Made by a program: the position numbers and the translations under genes
The notes under the pieces: generated by a model
What the model was told of the DNA's origin: nothing
The model's input: only the letters and a program-made list of their open reading frames with translations
The model's database searches: none
Assembly: GCA_963575745.1 (NCBI GenBank)
Contig: CAUYUJ010019104.1
Location: forward strand, 620,131 to 684,130
DNA from: Prorocentrum cordatum
Taxonomy: Eukaryota; Sar; Dinophyceae; Prorocentrales; Prorocentraceae
Reading direction: 5' to 3'
Length of the DNA stretch: 64,000 bases
Shown here: piece by piece, positions 28,254 through 42,800 of the stretch
Layout of the letters: the number at the start of each line of letters is the position of its first letter
Numbering within the stretch: position 1 is the first letter of the stretch

Positions 28254-31200
28254 AAGATCGGGGGACGCGAGCGGGACGGAGTCACAATGCCCTTGAACTG
28301 CGTGCGATAGGCTCATCCGGCGCTGGCGCGCCAGCTCCGCCGGCGAAGGCGTTCAAGGTTGAAGTCTGTCGCCCTTGCGCGTGTTCACGCTTGAGCGATC
28401 TAGCCACGCATCTTTGCTAGCCACGCCGCAGGGCCCGATGGAATTCAACCCTGAACGTTCGGGGCCGCGATCGACTCAAGGTTGAATGACCGACGTGGTG
28501 TCAAAAACCTTTGCACCTTGAACGTTCGGGGCCGCGATCGACTCAAGGTTGAATGATCGACGTGGTGTCAAAAACCTTTGCGCCACGCCGACGCCGCACG
28601 AACCCTACCGTAGCCGCTCGCTGGCCCCAAGCCGTGAAAACGGAGACGCGCGCCAACGTGAGCAGTGGTCGACCCTGCAGCACCAAGGGCGCCCTCGTGC
28701 TCTCTCTCTCTCTCTCTCTTATCCCTGGCGTGCCGTGCCAGGTGTGCTCAGATCTTGCCCGTACTGCGCCCTCTCGGGTGTCCCCCTGTCTTTCAGAGCG
28801 TGAATTACCTACCCCGCTTTCGCTTCCAGGCAAAACCAAGCCATACCACGCGCCTCCTCGTCAAGCGGCCTGACCAGTACAGGCCGCAATTTGGCATCGT
28901 TTGGTATCTCTTGGAAGCGAGGGTGGTCAAAAGCGAGGTAGGTTTGTTTTCCCCCGAGTCTTACTGTACGGGCGCACGCGTGCAGATCCACATGGGCGAC
29001 GCCAACAAACGGGGTTGTCTGCGCCGACATCGGCGCGCAAGCGGCCCGCGTATGCTCGCGCGTAAGCGCCCTCGTCTCCAATGCAGCGTGCCGCGCCGGC
29101 GGCCCGCGTAAGCCGCGGCGTAAGGTCGCTGCGTCATCTCGCGTAAGGCCCGTTCTTGATCGTCGCCCACATGTTCAGTTCAGGACATGTGCAGCTGCCG
29201 TGTCGTGCGGGGCAGGGCAACGGGGCGAGTCGTATGCCAGTGCCGATTGGTAGCGCCGTCCTCACGGGCACAGCGCTGCTCGTCGGGGATGCCAGGACTT
29301 GCCAGCGGAGTCGTGCAAGTCCGGTCGACTGCGGGCAGCGGCCCCTGCGGCGCAGGAGGTGTTCGCGTGCACGAGGTGCACTCACGAGGGTCCTGGGGTC
29401 CTGGGTTATGGTCGTGTGGTCACTGCGAGCCTGGGCTCCAACTGCGTGGGTTGGCCGGGGGGGGGGGGGCGATCGGTGGCACGAACAAGGTGGAAACGTA
29501 GGCGTTGCTATTTGCCTTGTTCGCTGCGATAGGGCCGTGCGGCAAACGCGTGTGGTAAAGCCCTGTCAGGGTGACCTTCCCCCCCCCCCCTCCCCAAGCC
29601 GCCTGTACTATCTGTGCTCTAAAGCCGTAGCCCTCTGCGATCACTCCTTGCCTGCTCGCAGTTCCCCGACGATGCTCCCCCAAGTGGGGTGCACGTCTCG
29701 GCGGCAGCGGCTCGGATGAGACAGACCTGACTTTGGCGGTATTGGTTGACTTCGTGCAGGGGTTGCTGCTGGAGTCGGGGAGGTTGCTGAGGAGATTTGG
29801 CAGCCTCTTGGTTCCCGTCGCGCTGTTTGTTGTCTTCGTCATCAAGAACGGCTCCGTGGTGGGCGGGCGGGATTGAGTATGGTGGCCAGAGGGGTCCCGC
29901 GTCGTTGCACAACTCGTTGTTTTAGATCTGCAGGCTTTGAGTTGATTGTTTACCTCGGACACTTCCCCGAGCGTTTGCTTGGCATTTGCAACCCGTGTGT
30001 TGTGGCTATGTTTGAGATCCTCCTCAGGTAGTCGGTGACCATTCCAACCACCAGATGGTGACCCACTGGGCCCAGCTTGCGTACCTCAGTGCAGTCACTG
30101 CATCTTTCTGGGGCGTGGTTGGACCTGACGCAGCTGTGGCTCCATCGAGCGTGAAGGCTTTTATGAACACGTGCCTGTCTCGCGGCGAGACGTCTCTTCG
30201 GGCAGGGCTTTTGATGGGGATGATGTATATCCTCCTGCGGCGCTACAGCTATGCGCACCCGTTCCTGTTGGCGGACAACCGCCACTACACGTTCTACGTC
30301 TGGAACCGATTCTTGAGGCTCGCGCCAAGTCCCGGGTGTGTTGCCCCTGCCGCTGCGGCTGCTGCTACCTCTTCCTCTTCCTCCTCTCTCCTCTTCCCAC
30401 CTCCCATCTATCCCTGCCTCACCTGCTTCTCCTCACCATTATCTTTTTGTTCCCCCTCCTCCTCCTCCTCCTCCTCCTCCTCCTCCTCCTCCTCCTCCTC
30501 CTCCTCCTCTTGCTTCCCCGTCCTCCGCCTCATCGAGGTTCGATCGAGGCTTGTCGGTCGTACCCGGTCCGGTCACACGCGGCTGGTCGAATTCGGGCCG
30601 GCCGTGCGCGGCTGGCCGACCTCGCGTCGGCTGGGCCCGGCCGGTCGGAGTCGGCCGTTCGAACTCGGCCCGGCCGCGTTCGGCCCAGTCGGAGTCGGGC
30701 TGAGTCGGACTCGGGTCGGCCCAGCTCCTCGGCCCAGCCGAGCTCGACCGCCGCCCGAGCCGGGTTCGCCTCGCGGCGCCGCCGCGGCTCGCGCCCCCGG
30801 GCCCGCGCCCCGCCGCGCGGGCGGGCGGCTTCCTCGGGCGGCTGCCGTGGCTCCGGGAGGGGCTGGCGCCGGTCTACCTGTACTGCGGCCCGCCCGAGGG
30901 GGAGGGTGGAAGCCTTTCAGAGGAGGGAGTGGGGTGCAACGACAGGGGGGGAATAGGCACAGGGGCGGATGATGCATCGACCCCCAATCGCCCATTGATC
31001 GCCGAGGCCCGATAGCCGCAACCTGCACAGCAAGGTGCGGAGTCACTATCTGGGGCCTATCGCCGATCTATCGGCGATGTATCGCCGATTGCAGGTCGAT
31101 GCATCCCTCGCAAAACCAGTACCCCCTATCGTTGCCCCTGAATACCTCTACCCTTCGCTCGTTTTCCCCTTTTCGGGCCTCCTGAGCGGCCCTCGTCGCC

Positions 31201-33457
31201 ATCGCTGGATTCGCCTCGAAATTCTGGTCAGAACAAACCCCGGGAGAGGTCCGGGGAGCAGCGGTATCGGTGCCTTAGTTTCCCCAACCCTTGGCCATGA
31301 AGTGGCCGAGAGTCGAGGATCTCCAGGTCGTGGGCGTCTTGGGGCGTGCTCTAGCTTTTCTGGTCCTCTGGAAGCCTCCAGGGGCTTCGGTGGCCTCTGG
31401 GGATCGCGGGAGAGCTCTGGGGACCTCCTGCCATGAAAGGGGGTCAACGGCTCTGGATTTTATCCATATGTGTATGTGCACACACGCATGTGCATACATA
31501 TACATGAGATGCAGCTGAAATCTCTATATATGCATATACGTGTGTGTAGTATGCGTAAGCATATATATATATATATATACAAGACTTGAAGCTCGCTGCG
31601 ATTCGTTTCAAAGCGTCGACGATGCACAGGCCTGGGGCCGGGAAGGTCGCGGGCGAAGGGGCGCGGGACACCTCGAAGTTCGCGCGCACGCCAGGGGCGC
31701 GCGCGCCAGGGGTCCTGGAGCCGGGGGAGCAGGCGACGGCGAGGGCCGATCCGCGGGAGGGGCCGGCAGCGGCGAAGGGTCGGCCCTGGCAGTCGCTGGC
31801 TGGCGAGCGGGGCCGTGGCCGGAGAGAGAGGCAGGGCGGGAGGGCCACGGGCAGCTGCGCCTGCGGGCGGTGCAGGAGGTGCGGCACCGTGGGGAAACCC
31901 ATGCCAAGAAGCACCCTCTGCTGCCATGCCAAGAAGCACCCTGGGTTTCTCGGGGTTCGACGGTCTTGCTATGGATCGCGTGGCGCTCCCACCCAAAAAA
32001 ACAGTGGGCGTCCTGGGGGGTCTCGGGGTTGGGCTTCTCGTGGAAGGTTTCTCGTGGACTGGCCTCCACTGTGTGCCAGGTAACGAGGGGGCTATGGTTG
32101 GGGAGCCAGGGTAGGATTACGCCAGGCACGTCCATCTACATGAGGAATATTTAAGGAAAATCGTCTGGGGGCGATTTTCCAATTATTTGTTTTGCCAATT
32201 TTTGGATATTGTTTGTCTATTCTGAGCTTTTCTTCCACAGTCCGCCTGTAGGAGGACATGCCTGACCTACTGGTAAGGGAAGGTCACAGCCAGCCTCGAA
32301 CTGCAGAGGCCCTGGAAGGTCTGCGGGGTAGAGTGAGGGCAAGGTTGGGGGGAGGCAGGGTCGGGAAGGCCACGGGCAGCCTCGAACTGCAGAGGTCGTG
32401 GCAGATCTCTGTGGCAGAGTGGGGAGAATGGCCGGGGGAGCCAGGGCCGGGAAGGTCACGGGCAGCGTCAAGCTGCAGCCGGGCCAGATTGAGTGCACGG
32501 GCAGGGCTGGATGGGGTCGGAGGGAGGTGAAGTGTTCGGGGGGCTCTCTTGGGGTGAGCCTGGGGCCGAGGTCCTGCTGGCATGCGGGAGCAGCGGAGAA
32601 GAGGGTCGGGTGTGACGCGCTGGCGTGGGAGCGATGCGGTTAGGTCGGGTCTGCGCGGGGGGCCAGAACGGGAGGTACCGGATGCCTCATGGTCCGTGCT
32701 GAGCCTTTTGGGCCGTCTCGCGGCTCCTGGCCCAGTTTTGGACATTTCTGGACCGCCCGGGAGCGCAGCAAGCTCGGTCAGGGCAGATTTGCGAAATCTT
32801 CGAAAACGTAACAAATATCGACGATGGGATGGAGGGGCGTCTCGGAGCATCAGGGTGACTCTTTGAGGCCTCTACAGGAATCTAGGGGTCTCTTGGAGCC
32901 TTACTGGGGGCTCCTGGGCGCCTCTTGAAGTCATCATGGGGGCCGCTTGGGGGCCTCATGCAGGCGTTTCGAGGCGTCTTGGGGCCTTTTTGGGGGGCTT
33001 CCTGGGAGCTATTTGGTGTCTCTTGGGGCATCTTGGGGGCCTCTTCGGTGTCTCGTGGGGCCCATCTTGAACCCTCTGCAGCCAATCGGGAGCGAAAAGG
33101 CGAGAAGGCGAGCATACATGGTTTTCCTAAGGGCTTGTCAGCGGCCTCCAGGAGAGCCTGTTGGGTTTCTGCGGTGCCTCTGGAGGCATTCGTGGACCGT
33201 TTTTAGGCCATCTGAAGCCATCTTCGAACGTTCTTTGGCTGCTTGGAGCTCATTTGGAGCGCTCCTGAGCTGGCTTGGAGCCATCTTAAACCTCTCCTGG
33301 GCTGTTCTGGGACCGTTCCGGACACTGTCTTGGGCCCTTCGTGGTCGTCTTGGGGACCCTCTTTGGCCGCTGTGGCCATTGTGGCGCCAATCTAGGGGGC
33401 GCCCCCTTATGATATGAAGGATATGCGAACACGTGTGTACAGATGTTATGCATGTGT

Positions 33458-33496
<39 letters not shown>

Positions 33497-34847
33497 TGTA
33501 AATATGTAGGTACGCAGGTGTGTATATAAATACATAGTTACATGTATACATGCAGACATGTATGTTCGTATGTATGTATGTATGTTTGCATGCATGTAGG
33601 TATGCATGCACGCATGTATGTATGTATGATTGCATTTATGTATGGATGTATGCTTGTATGTTTGTATGTGTGTGTGTGCATGCATGCATGCATGTATGCT
33701 TGTATGCATGTATGCATGCATGTATGTACATGTGCATGGATTTCTGTATGTATGCACATCTGTATGTGTACGCATGCTTGAATGACATTATCTATGCACG
33801 CATGCAAGTATGCATGCATGACTGTATGTATATATGCATGCATGCATGCATGCATGTATGCATATATACATGTATATAGGTATGAATGTAGGTATGTATG
33901 CATGTATGCATGCATGCATGTATGTATTTATGTGTGGTATGGACTTGTAACTCCGTATGTAATCAGTAATACATGTATGTATGAATGTATGTATGTATGT
34001 GTGCATGCATACATCTATGTATCTAGTATTAGTGTATGCGTGTACGTATGCATATATGCATGCATGTACGTATGTATGCATGCATGTCTGCATGTATGTA
34101 TGTATGTATGTATGTATGTATGTATGCATGTGTATGTATGTGTATGTATGCATGCATGTATGCATGTATGTTTGTATGCATGTATGCATGTCTGCATGTA
34201 TGCATGCATGCATGCATGCATGCATGTATGCATGTATGTACGTACGTACGTACGTACGTACGTATGTATGTATGTATGTATGTATGTATGTATGTATGTA
34301 TGTATGTATGCGTGTCGGTAGGTAGGTAGGTAGGTAGGTCGGTAAGGTAGGTACATTGGTTTGTATGCTAGGCATCTCTGTGTGTATATCGGAGGTGAGA
34401 GGGTGAGATCGAAGTGGAACGGAGAGGCCCCTTACCGGGAAATCGATTTCGGTTTCGTGTTCGTGCGTGCCGTGCGGGCGAGGCGAAGCTGCGTGGGCGG
34501 GCGAGAGAAAGTCTCCTGTGGTTGAGGCGCGGCCGGACCAAATGATTCCCTTCCGGGCGGCCGGGGCCCCGCGGTGTCCCGCCGGTGTCCCGCTGGTGTC
34601 CCGTGTGGCTGAGGCGCGGCCGGACCAAATGATTCCCTTCGGGCGGCCGGGGCCCCGCGGTGTCCCGCCGGTGCCCCACCGGTGTCCCGTCCGTGTCCCG
34701 TCGGTGTCCCGATGATGATGTTGATGATGATTATGATGATGATTCTGATGATGATGGTGATGATGATGATAATGATGATGATGGTGATAATGATGATGAT
34801 GTTGATGATGGCGATGATGATGATGATGATGATGATGATGTTGATGT

Positions 34848-34899
<52 letters not shown>

Positions 34900-37800
34900 G
34901 TCGATTGCGAGATCGATTGTGATATCGGTAGTGAGACCGAATGTGAGATCGATTGTGCGATGCTGATGGTGATGATGGCCTTCATGGTGTTGATGTTTGT
35001 GATTATGATGACGACATTGATGATGATGATGGTGATGCTGATGATCATGATGAATACGATGATGATGCTGATGATGATGATGTTGATGGTGATGTCGATT
35101 ATGATGATGACGACGTGGATAGTGATATCGATTGTGAGATCGGTAGTGAGACCGAATGTGGGATCGGTTGTGAGTTCGGTTGTGATATCGATAGTGAGAT
35201 CGATAATGAGATCGAAAGTGAGTTCGATAGAGAGATCGATAGTGAGGCCGAATGCGAGATCCATTGTGAGATCGATTGTGATATCGATAGTGAGATCGAT
35301 AGTGAGACCGAATGTGAGATCGAGAATGAGATCGATAGTGAAATTGATCGCGAGATCGATAGTCAGATCGAATGCGAGATCGATTGTGATATCGATTGCG
35401 AGATCAATAGCGAGACCGAATTTGAGATCGATTGTGGGATCGATTGTGAGATTGATTGTGAGATCGATAGTCAGATCGATTGTGAGATCTATCGATTGAG
35501 ATCGAATGTGAGATCGGTAGTGAGTTCGATAGTGAGATCGATCGAGTGCGACGTTGGTCCCTCCCCCCCCTCACCTCCTTATCACCCGAAGGGTGGTCCA
35601 TGCGGTGAATATATAATTATGGATCGATGCGTACTTAACACTCGCGGCGGGGCCCTGCTGCAGCTCCCTGGGCCAAAGCAGGGGGTGATTTCCTTAGGCC
35701 AGCGACCCCCTGTACAGGCCAGGAGAGCAATGCTGGACCTGGTGCGTGCAGTGGGGTCACTCTCCGTTGGGGCCAACATAACCGCCTTTTGCGCTTCGCC
35801 ACTTGAGAGGGGGCTGCGCAGGGGGCTCCAAGTTGGCCGCGCATCGCGCTTCCTGCGGCGCGAAGCGCGCAGTTGGGCGGCTCGGGTGTAAGGGCTCTTT
35901 GTGGATATATAAAGTGTGTGTGTGTGTGTGGTTGTGTGTGTGTGGGGGAGATCTCCCAGGCTGGCTCCTGTACACCAAGCTCGGGCGGGCGCAGTCGAGC
36001 CTGTGGTTCCTCATCTGGTGCTTCGCCTGCGTGCTGACGCTGGCGCCCCGGCCGGGAGGAGGAGGACGAGGAGGAAGAGGAGGAGGAGGAGGAGGAACGG
36101 ATTGGCTGTTTTTCTCAATTATTTCGGCGCACCTCCCCCCCCTTGGAGTAGACCTTGGCTGTTTTTGTTCATTGCTTGCCGATCGGCGCGAGCCCTCGCA
36201 CCTCCCGCCCACCCCCATGGAGTGGATCTTGGCTGTTTCGGCGCACGTGTTTCGAGCAGCTGGAGGCTCCCCAATGGGCCGCACCGTGGCCAACAGTGGC
36301 ACTAGGCAGAGGTCCAGAGCCAGATCCCCCCCTCTCCCCCGCCCTTCCGCCCAATGTCGAAACGCCGAATAAGAAAGCGCTCGCCATCCGCGCCCTCGCG
36401 ATCAGGACTCCAGGGCCCGTTCCGTGGGTTCGCGATCCTACCAGTGTCAGGCGATCGCAAACATGGATCAAGGGGGCGTGGATGAGCGACGGGTCCCGTT
36501 TCCATGGGAAATCGCAGATTTCCGCCGCCGAACGAGGTGTCACTGGCCGCATTTTGGGAGGGGACCTCCGATCCATGGATTTGGCGACTGCGCGCCAAAT
36601 CCATGGATCGCTAATTCATGTTTGCGCGCCCCCGACAGTGGGGTCGCGGCATTGAAAAGCCCAGACCGTGAGACCGTGGAAAGAGGAGGCGCTAGGATCG
36701 CGTCGTATCGACCGGCGGCCACCCCGCTGCTAGCGCTCCACGTTGGACGCCGACGGCGACCCAGAGCCGGTCGATGTTGAACGACCTGACATTCCGGAAG
36801 CGGCCGACCGTTCAAGGCTGAGCGGTCTCCGCGGTGTCAGGGTGGAGGTTTTGTCCACCCCCGACTATTCTTATGATGTTCCAAGCTACTTTCGCCTTGA
36901 TCACCAGAAAGATTTTCGAACACCAGCAAAATACCGAAACTCGAGGGTTTTCACATGTCGGGCCCTGGAGACACTCGTCCGACACTGTTTCGACACTCTT
37001 TCGACACCTTTCCTGGTGCTCGAAGTTATTTCTGGGATGTGGTCCTTAAGCGCGATGGGAGCAACATGCGTAAGACTATCGAACCCCCCACTGCCGAAGG
37101 CCGCCGCAGGCCGTCGAAATTCCCACTGCCGAAGGCCGCCGAAGGCCCCACTGCCGAAGGCCGCCGGAGGCCGCCCAAAGGCCGCCGAAGGCCGCCCGAA
37201 GGCCGACGCGATCCCCGCGGTGTGCCTCCTGCCCGCGAGCGCAGGTTGGGGGGGCAGCCGAGTTTGCGGGGGACCTCCTCCTCCTCCTCCTCCTCCTCCT
37301 CCCCTCCTCCTCGTACTTCTCCTCCTTCGCACCCCGAGAGGAATCTTCAGGGTGTTGCCGGGGCCGCCCTGGGCAACCCCATCGCAGGTGGCCTGCTGAG
37401 ACCAGCCTGACCACCTCTGGGGGGTCGGGGGTGGACAGAACCCCCACCCTGACACGTCGATCAGTGAATCGTCCGCTTTCGGTTCTCGAGAGGGCGCCGC
37501 GGCCGTCGCTTTCCAGGCCTGCGCGCTCGCCAGTTTCCGGCCCGAGGTCGTTTTCACGAAACCACGTTTTCCGACAGGGGATTCTGCCCATCCCTAGGGG
37601 GCCACATGTGAACCCTACCCCTGCCCCCCACGATTTTCGAGCGAAGCGAACCCCACCCTCCCCCTCAGAAATCGTGGGGGGTAGGGGTGGGGTTCGCCTG
37701 TGCCCCCCTATCCCCGACGAGTGGGATCTGCGGGTGACCTCTGCTCGGAGCCTGGCTGCACCCCGCGGCGGCGCCAAGCATGGCCGCGGAGGGCCTCGGC

Positions 37801-39666
37801 GGGGCGGCCCCGGAGGGGCCTCGGGTGGCTTCGGAGCGGCCTCGGATGGCCAAGGATTGTCCGCGGATGGCCCCAGGCAGCCATGGTCATGTGATCGTTT
37901 TCTTACTCATTGCTTTGCCGAACGGCGCGGGCCCGCGCCCCCCCCCCCCCCCCCCCGGCCGCCCCCCCTCCCATGAAGTGGACCTTGGCTCTTCTTGCCG
38001 CTTGTCTCAAGCAGGTGGGTCTCCCATGTAGGACGCACTGCTGCAAACAATCGCATCGAGCAGAGGTCTGGAGCCAGACCCTCTCCCATCCCCCACCCTT
38101 CGGTTAAGTCGGGCATGTCCCTCTACAGCAGGAATATCCGAAAATTGTCAAACATAGTATGGAGACGATCTTTTTGACTATTTTTGAGTATTCTAGATTT
38201 TTGTTGGAGTAATTTCATTTGTCGTCCAAAATCCGCCTGTAGGATGACATGCCCGACCTAATTAACTCTTCGCTTAATGTCGAAACGTCGAATGAGAAAG
38301 ACGTTCACCATGTTTCCGTGCCCGCGGCAGAAATCAGGTGCCGGCTCACCTGCTCGAGCCCCGCTACTTCACCACCGCCGTGATGCTTGCCCACGCGCAC
38401 GCCCCAGAGAGGACCTTTCTGGGTTTTGGCGGAGGGTTTGCCCCCGCATCCGTGGCTCTACCCAGCTGCCTGCGGCAAATCCCGCCACCGTGCCAGCCCA
38501 GCGTCTTGGGTGGCGACTGTTCGGGTGGCGCACAGGAGGCCGCAGCGTGTGACACATCTTGTCCCAAGGCTTGGGAGAGACGTTATATGTGGCACACTCT
38601 CTCACGTTGTATGATTTTTTTTCTTCGTCGTCTTCCTCCCGTTCTTCCTTCCTTTCCTCGGGCTTCCGTGGGGCAGTCTTGGGGATCCATCGGGCCACTC
38701 TGGGGGCCGTCTTGGGCCCCCCTTGGCCGTCCGGGGGCTTTCTTGCGGCCGTCGTTGGACCGTCTTCGGGCCGTCGAGAGGCCCTCGAAGGCCGCCTTGG
38801 GCCCCTCCGGAGGCCCTTTTTAACCAGCTCTGGGCTCTCTCGGGGCCCTGGGCCGTCCAGGGGCCCCCTTGGGCCGTCTTGGGGCTGTCTTGGAGTCTTA
38901 TCGTGCCATTCTGAGGCTTTCTTGGGCCGTCTTGGAGCCATCTTGGAGGCCTCGAGGGCCGCCTGGAGTTGCAGGAAGCCCGAAAAGGGGAAGACGCCCA
39001 AGTCTGTGAAAAGCCTGGGGCAAAGGGGCAAACCAGTGATTCTTGCTTCTTCGGGCCACGCTTCGGGTCCTCTCGTGACCCTCTTGGGCCGTGTTGGGGG
39101 CCTCTGAGGCCGTCTTGCGCCCATTTTGGACCGCCTTGCGGCCATTCTGGGCCGCCTTGGAGGCATCTTGTGCCACCGCGGGGGCCGTGGTTGCCTCGGC
39201 CGTTTTGGAAGCTCGGGAGCGCGGTGCCATTGAGTTTTACAAGTGGTCCTGGCCTCGGGAGCGCGGAGCCGTAGTTCCCGACCATCCTGTGGTGTTGGCT
39301 CCACGTTTCGAAGACAGCGCCCCGCGACCGTAGTGGCGACGTTCGCGTGCGGCCCCGCACCCATTTCGGCACACCCCACACGTTTCGTGGCCCCACGGGG
39401 GCTCCACCGAAGACGATAATCACACCTGCGTTACTTACAGCTGTATATGGTTGGGTCCTTCGCCACGATAGTTGTCGTTATGCCTCAACTTGCCAGGAGG
39501 CACGGTGGCGGATGTCAATCTTCTCGGAGTAGGAGGAGGAAAAAGAAAAAGAGGGAGAGGAGGAGGCGGAGGAGGAGGAGGAGGAAGCGGAGCCGGAGGC
39601 GGAGGAAGAAGAGGATATTGATGGGAAGGGGGAGGCGGAGGCGAAACAGTATTACGTTCTGAGAAG

Positions 39667-39708
<42 letters not shown>

Positions 39709-39772
39709 TTTGTGTGTGTTTGTGTGCGCGTTTGCGCGTGTGCGCGTGTGCGCGTGTGCGCGTGTGGGTGTG

Positions 39773-39811
<39 letters not shown>

Positions 39812-42800
39812 CGTGGGCAAGCAGCTCCGAGACCTCAGGGACACCCAGTTGGCCGACGAACTGGCCGGGGCCCAAGTCAAGTGCCTTGCTTCGGAGGAGC
39901 GGCGGATCTGTAGGTTGATGGCGGGGGTGGGTGTGGGGCCGAGGGGGTAGGAGGTTCGGACATATCTCGGCATGCGCGCCTAGCATGGAGGACTGGGTGG
40001 TGGACCTGGTCCTGCCGTCCAGTACGAGGAGCGTCGGCGACCAAGGTAGATGGGGGGGATTCCCTGACTCGGGCCTCCAGGTTTGACCGGGGCCCGTTCC
40101 CGATCTCTGAGGACATCGAGCGGGGGCTCAAGGATCTCGAGAGGCTCGCCACGGGGTTCGGGCGGCCCGAGGGCGACGAGCGTCGGCCCCCCGGAGCGCC
40201 CCCAGCGAGGTGTGGGCTCTTCTCCCGTCGCAGCGCCCTCCTTCTATTGAACGCGTTGCTGGCCCAGGTGCTCCTGCTCCCGACGGACTGGGAGAGCTCT
40301 TTACCCAGCCGATTCCTCGCGTGATGGCAGAGGTCAAGCAGCGCGAGCGTCTGGTGATGCGCAATGAATACGTCAGTCACGCACCAGCCTCCCAAGCTCA
40401 ACGGGAAGAACAACAGAACCCAAGGGGCCAGGCTGCTCCGTGGACTGTGTTCGTTCGGGAAGATGTGGGCCGAAGCCGCTGCGCGACGTGCGCGCGCCAT
40501 GCTGGTGTGCGTGATAACGGGTGTCGTCCCCGACGGTCGTGCACGGGCGCTGCCCGCGCTGCAGCTGCTCTTGCCTGGCGTGCACGACGTAGTCGCGTAG
40601 CTGCAGTTGACGCCAGGCACGGCATGCGCAATGCCTTCGGCTCAGCACACCGCTTATCTCTCGGTGCTGCTGTGGATCGGCTCTGCGATTCTGATGGTGC
40701 CTGCATATTGCGCGTGCGCCGCCGCCAGCGGTGCTTCAGGATGACTGCGGATGGGGCATCCGTGGTGTTTCAAAGCATAGAGGAAAACTACATGGGGGAC
40801 TCGAGCGCAGCCGCTGTGCTCGATGCCTCCGTTCCGCCCATTCAGGCCTGGCAAGAGAAACGCTGCCGAGCCTTTCCCAATCGCCGTCGAGGAACTTGTA
40901 GGACTACGAAGACACGTTGTGATTGATCGCTCAGAGCTTTTGCGGGTGATGTCAACAAGACGCACGCTGGGCAGCGCCTAATGGATACGGCGCTGCAGAT
41001 CAGCAGATCAGACCGTGTCCACAACGGCGAGATCCAGTCTCTGGGCACCTTCCAGAGCGATGACAAACAAAATAGATGGCGCTCCCTCACTTCGTCGGTC
41101 ATGGTGCTAACTGGTGTGCGCGCCAAGCCCTCCTGCACACTGGACAGATTCGGGTTCCCGGGTTGGCCCTTCCCGTCGCCCCCTGCTTGGGCGCCCTTTT
41201 CACGGCCGGGTCGCCGCGGGCGCCCGAGACTCGGGAGCCTTGAGACGGGGGTCAATGCAAACGGGGGTCAGCCAGGGCGCCAGATCTTGCAGGATCCTGC
41301 AAAGGCCCCCTCTGGCTGACCCGGGTCAGGGAGCCGCTCGTGGCCGCGAGGCGGCCGCGCGTATTGGCTGACCCGGGTTTGCGAGGATCTGCGTTGCAGT
41401 TTTTTTTTGTCCTGCATTACAGTTTTTGGTTTCCTGCTGACCCGGGTCTGGATTGACCCGGGTCAGAAGGTCCCCGAGAGACCTCGGCGAGGTGTGCGGC
41501 TGTTGTGCGGGGATGGGCCCACGCGCGTCGCTTTTGGACGGAAAGCCCCCCCTGGGGATCCCAAAAGACAGCCTTTCCGAGAGATGTTCTCGGAGCCGTC
41601 GCTTCTGGATTCGCTGCTGTTGTACTAACCTCCTCTCAAAAAGCACGTTTGTGATCGGCCTACCTTGGTAAGTATTTACCTGACCGCTGGGTGCTGCTGC
41701 TGTGCGCGTCGAGGCCGCCGAGCAGGCCTCACTCCCATCTCCCTCGAGTCATGCGTCCAGGGGCTGAAGAAGCGGCAGAAGGTCGCGAGGTTCTCAGGCT
41801 GGCACGTCCAGCGGTTGACTGCCGTCTTCGGATCGCTCGATTTCGAGGCCGAGGCTCCTTCGGAGTTCCCGCGGTGCCCGTGTGCTCTCATCGAGCCCCG
41901 CGACGCCTCCACGAGTAGCCCTTGGGTCCTTCAGCTCCTCACGAATACCGATTACCTTAGGACGACGGGGGGGCGCAGCAACGTCGTGGAACTCTTCGGC
42001 GATGATCCTCTTGGTGTCTTTCGGTCTGATTCTGAGGCGTTCGAGGCTTTCTAGAAGCTCTCGATGGTCAGTGCTGAGTGGATTCTTCGTGATGACCCCC
42101 TGGCGCTGAGGCTCCTGAGCCAGGGGCACTTGCCGAGGGTTTTTTTGCTGCGCGCTATTGAACGCAGATGGTCTATGCTGCGCTCGACGATTTCAGACCC
42201 GCCGGTCCCTCCTCGCCCACCAGCGCCAGAGGCCGCTGGAGGGCAGCGCGTGATCCCCGCAATTGCGTCCAAGCTCGTCCTCTTCGGACACATGCGCGGC
42301 ATGCCGCAGTGCGTTCAGATGTCGCGACGCTGACGTTCGCCACCTCGTGAACGCGCGCAGGCTCGGTCGACGCAGAGCCGATGCCTCTATGTGCACCCCC
42401 CCGCTCCGCTCGAAGGTCCCGACAGTCGCGCATGGCCTGCTCGTCTTCAGCAGCTTGATGGTTTCGAGACATTGCAGTGGCACCTTTGTCGTGTGCGCCT
42501 CCCTGCTGCAGCTCCTGCGCTCGCGTGGCGTGCTCCTGGCGGCCCCCGGCGGCGCCGGCCGCACCCGCGGCCGCGGCCCGGGCGGGCAGACGGCGCGAGG
42601 GCGGCGGACAGGGAGGCCGGCCCAAGGAAGGCGTCCAGGCCAAGGAGAGCAACCGCGCAGCAGATCACTCCGACATCGACGGCCGAGGCCAGAGGCCCGT
42701 AGATCCCACGAGATCGCTCCTGTCGTGGCGAAGTTGATCCTGAACGTAAGAGCCCGGGCACGTCGGCAAGGAGCTATTTCGATGGTCACCATGGCCATGC

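Noticed and set aside
32117-32271. tRNA-like or snRNA gene because of compact size and stem ends
   Set aside because: The terminal complementarity matches a second copy at 38.1 kb inserted in a repeat, which fits a MITE; no tRNA arms are visible.
33446-34375. Frames of CMYVCMYA or TYIHTYIH repeats
   Set aside because: By-products of the ATGT/ATGC tetranucleotide array, open in many frames because the 4-bp unit lacks stops.
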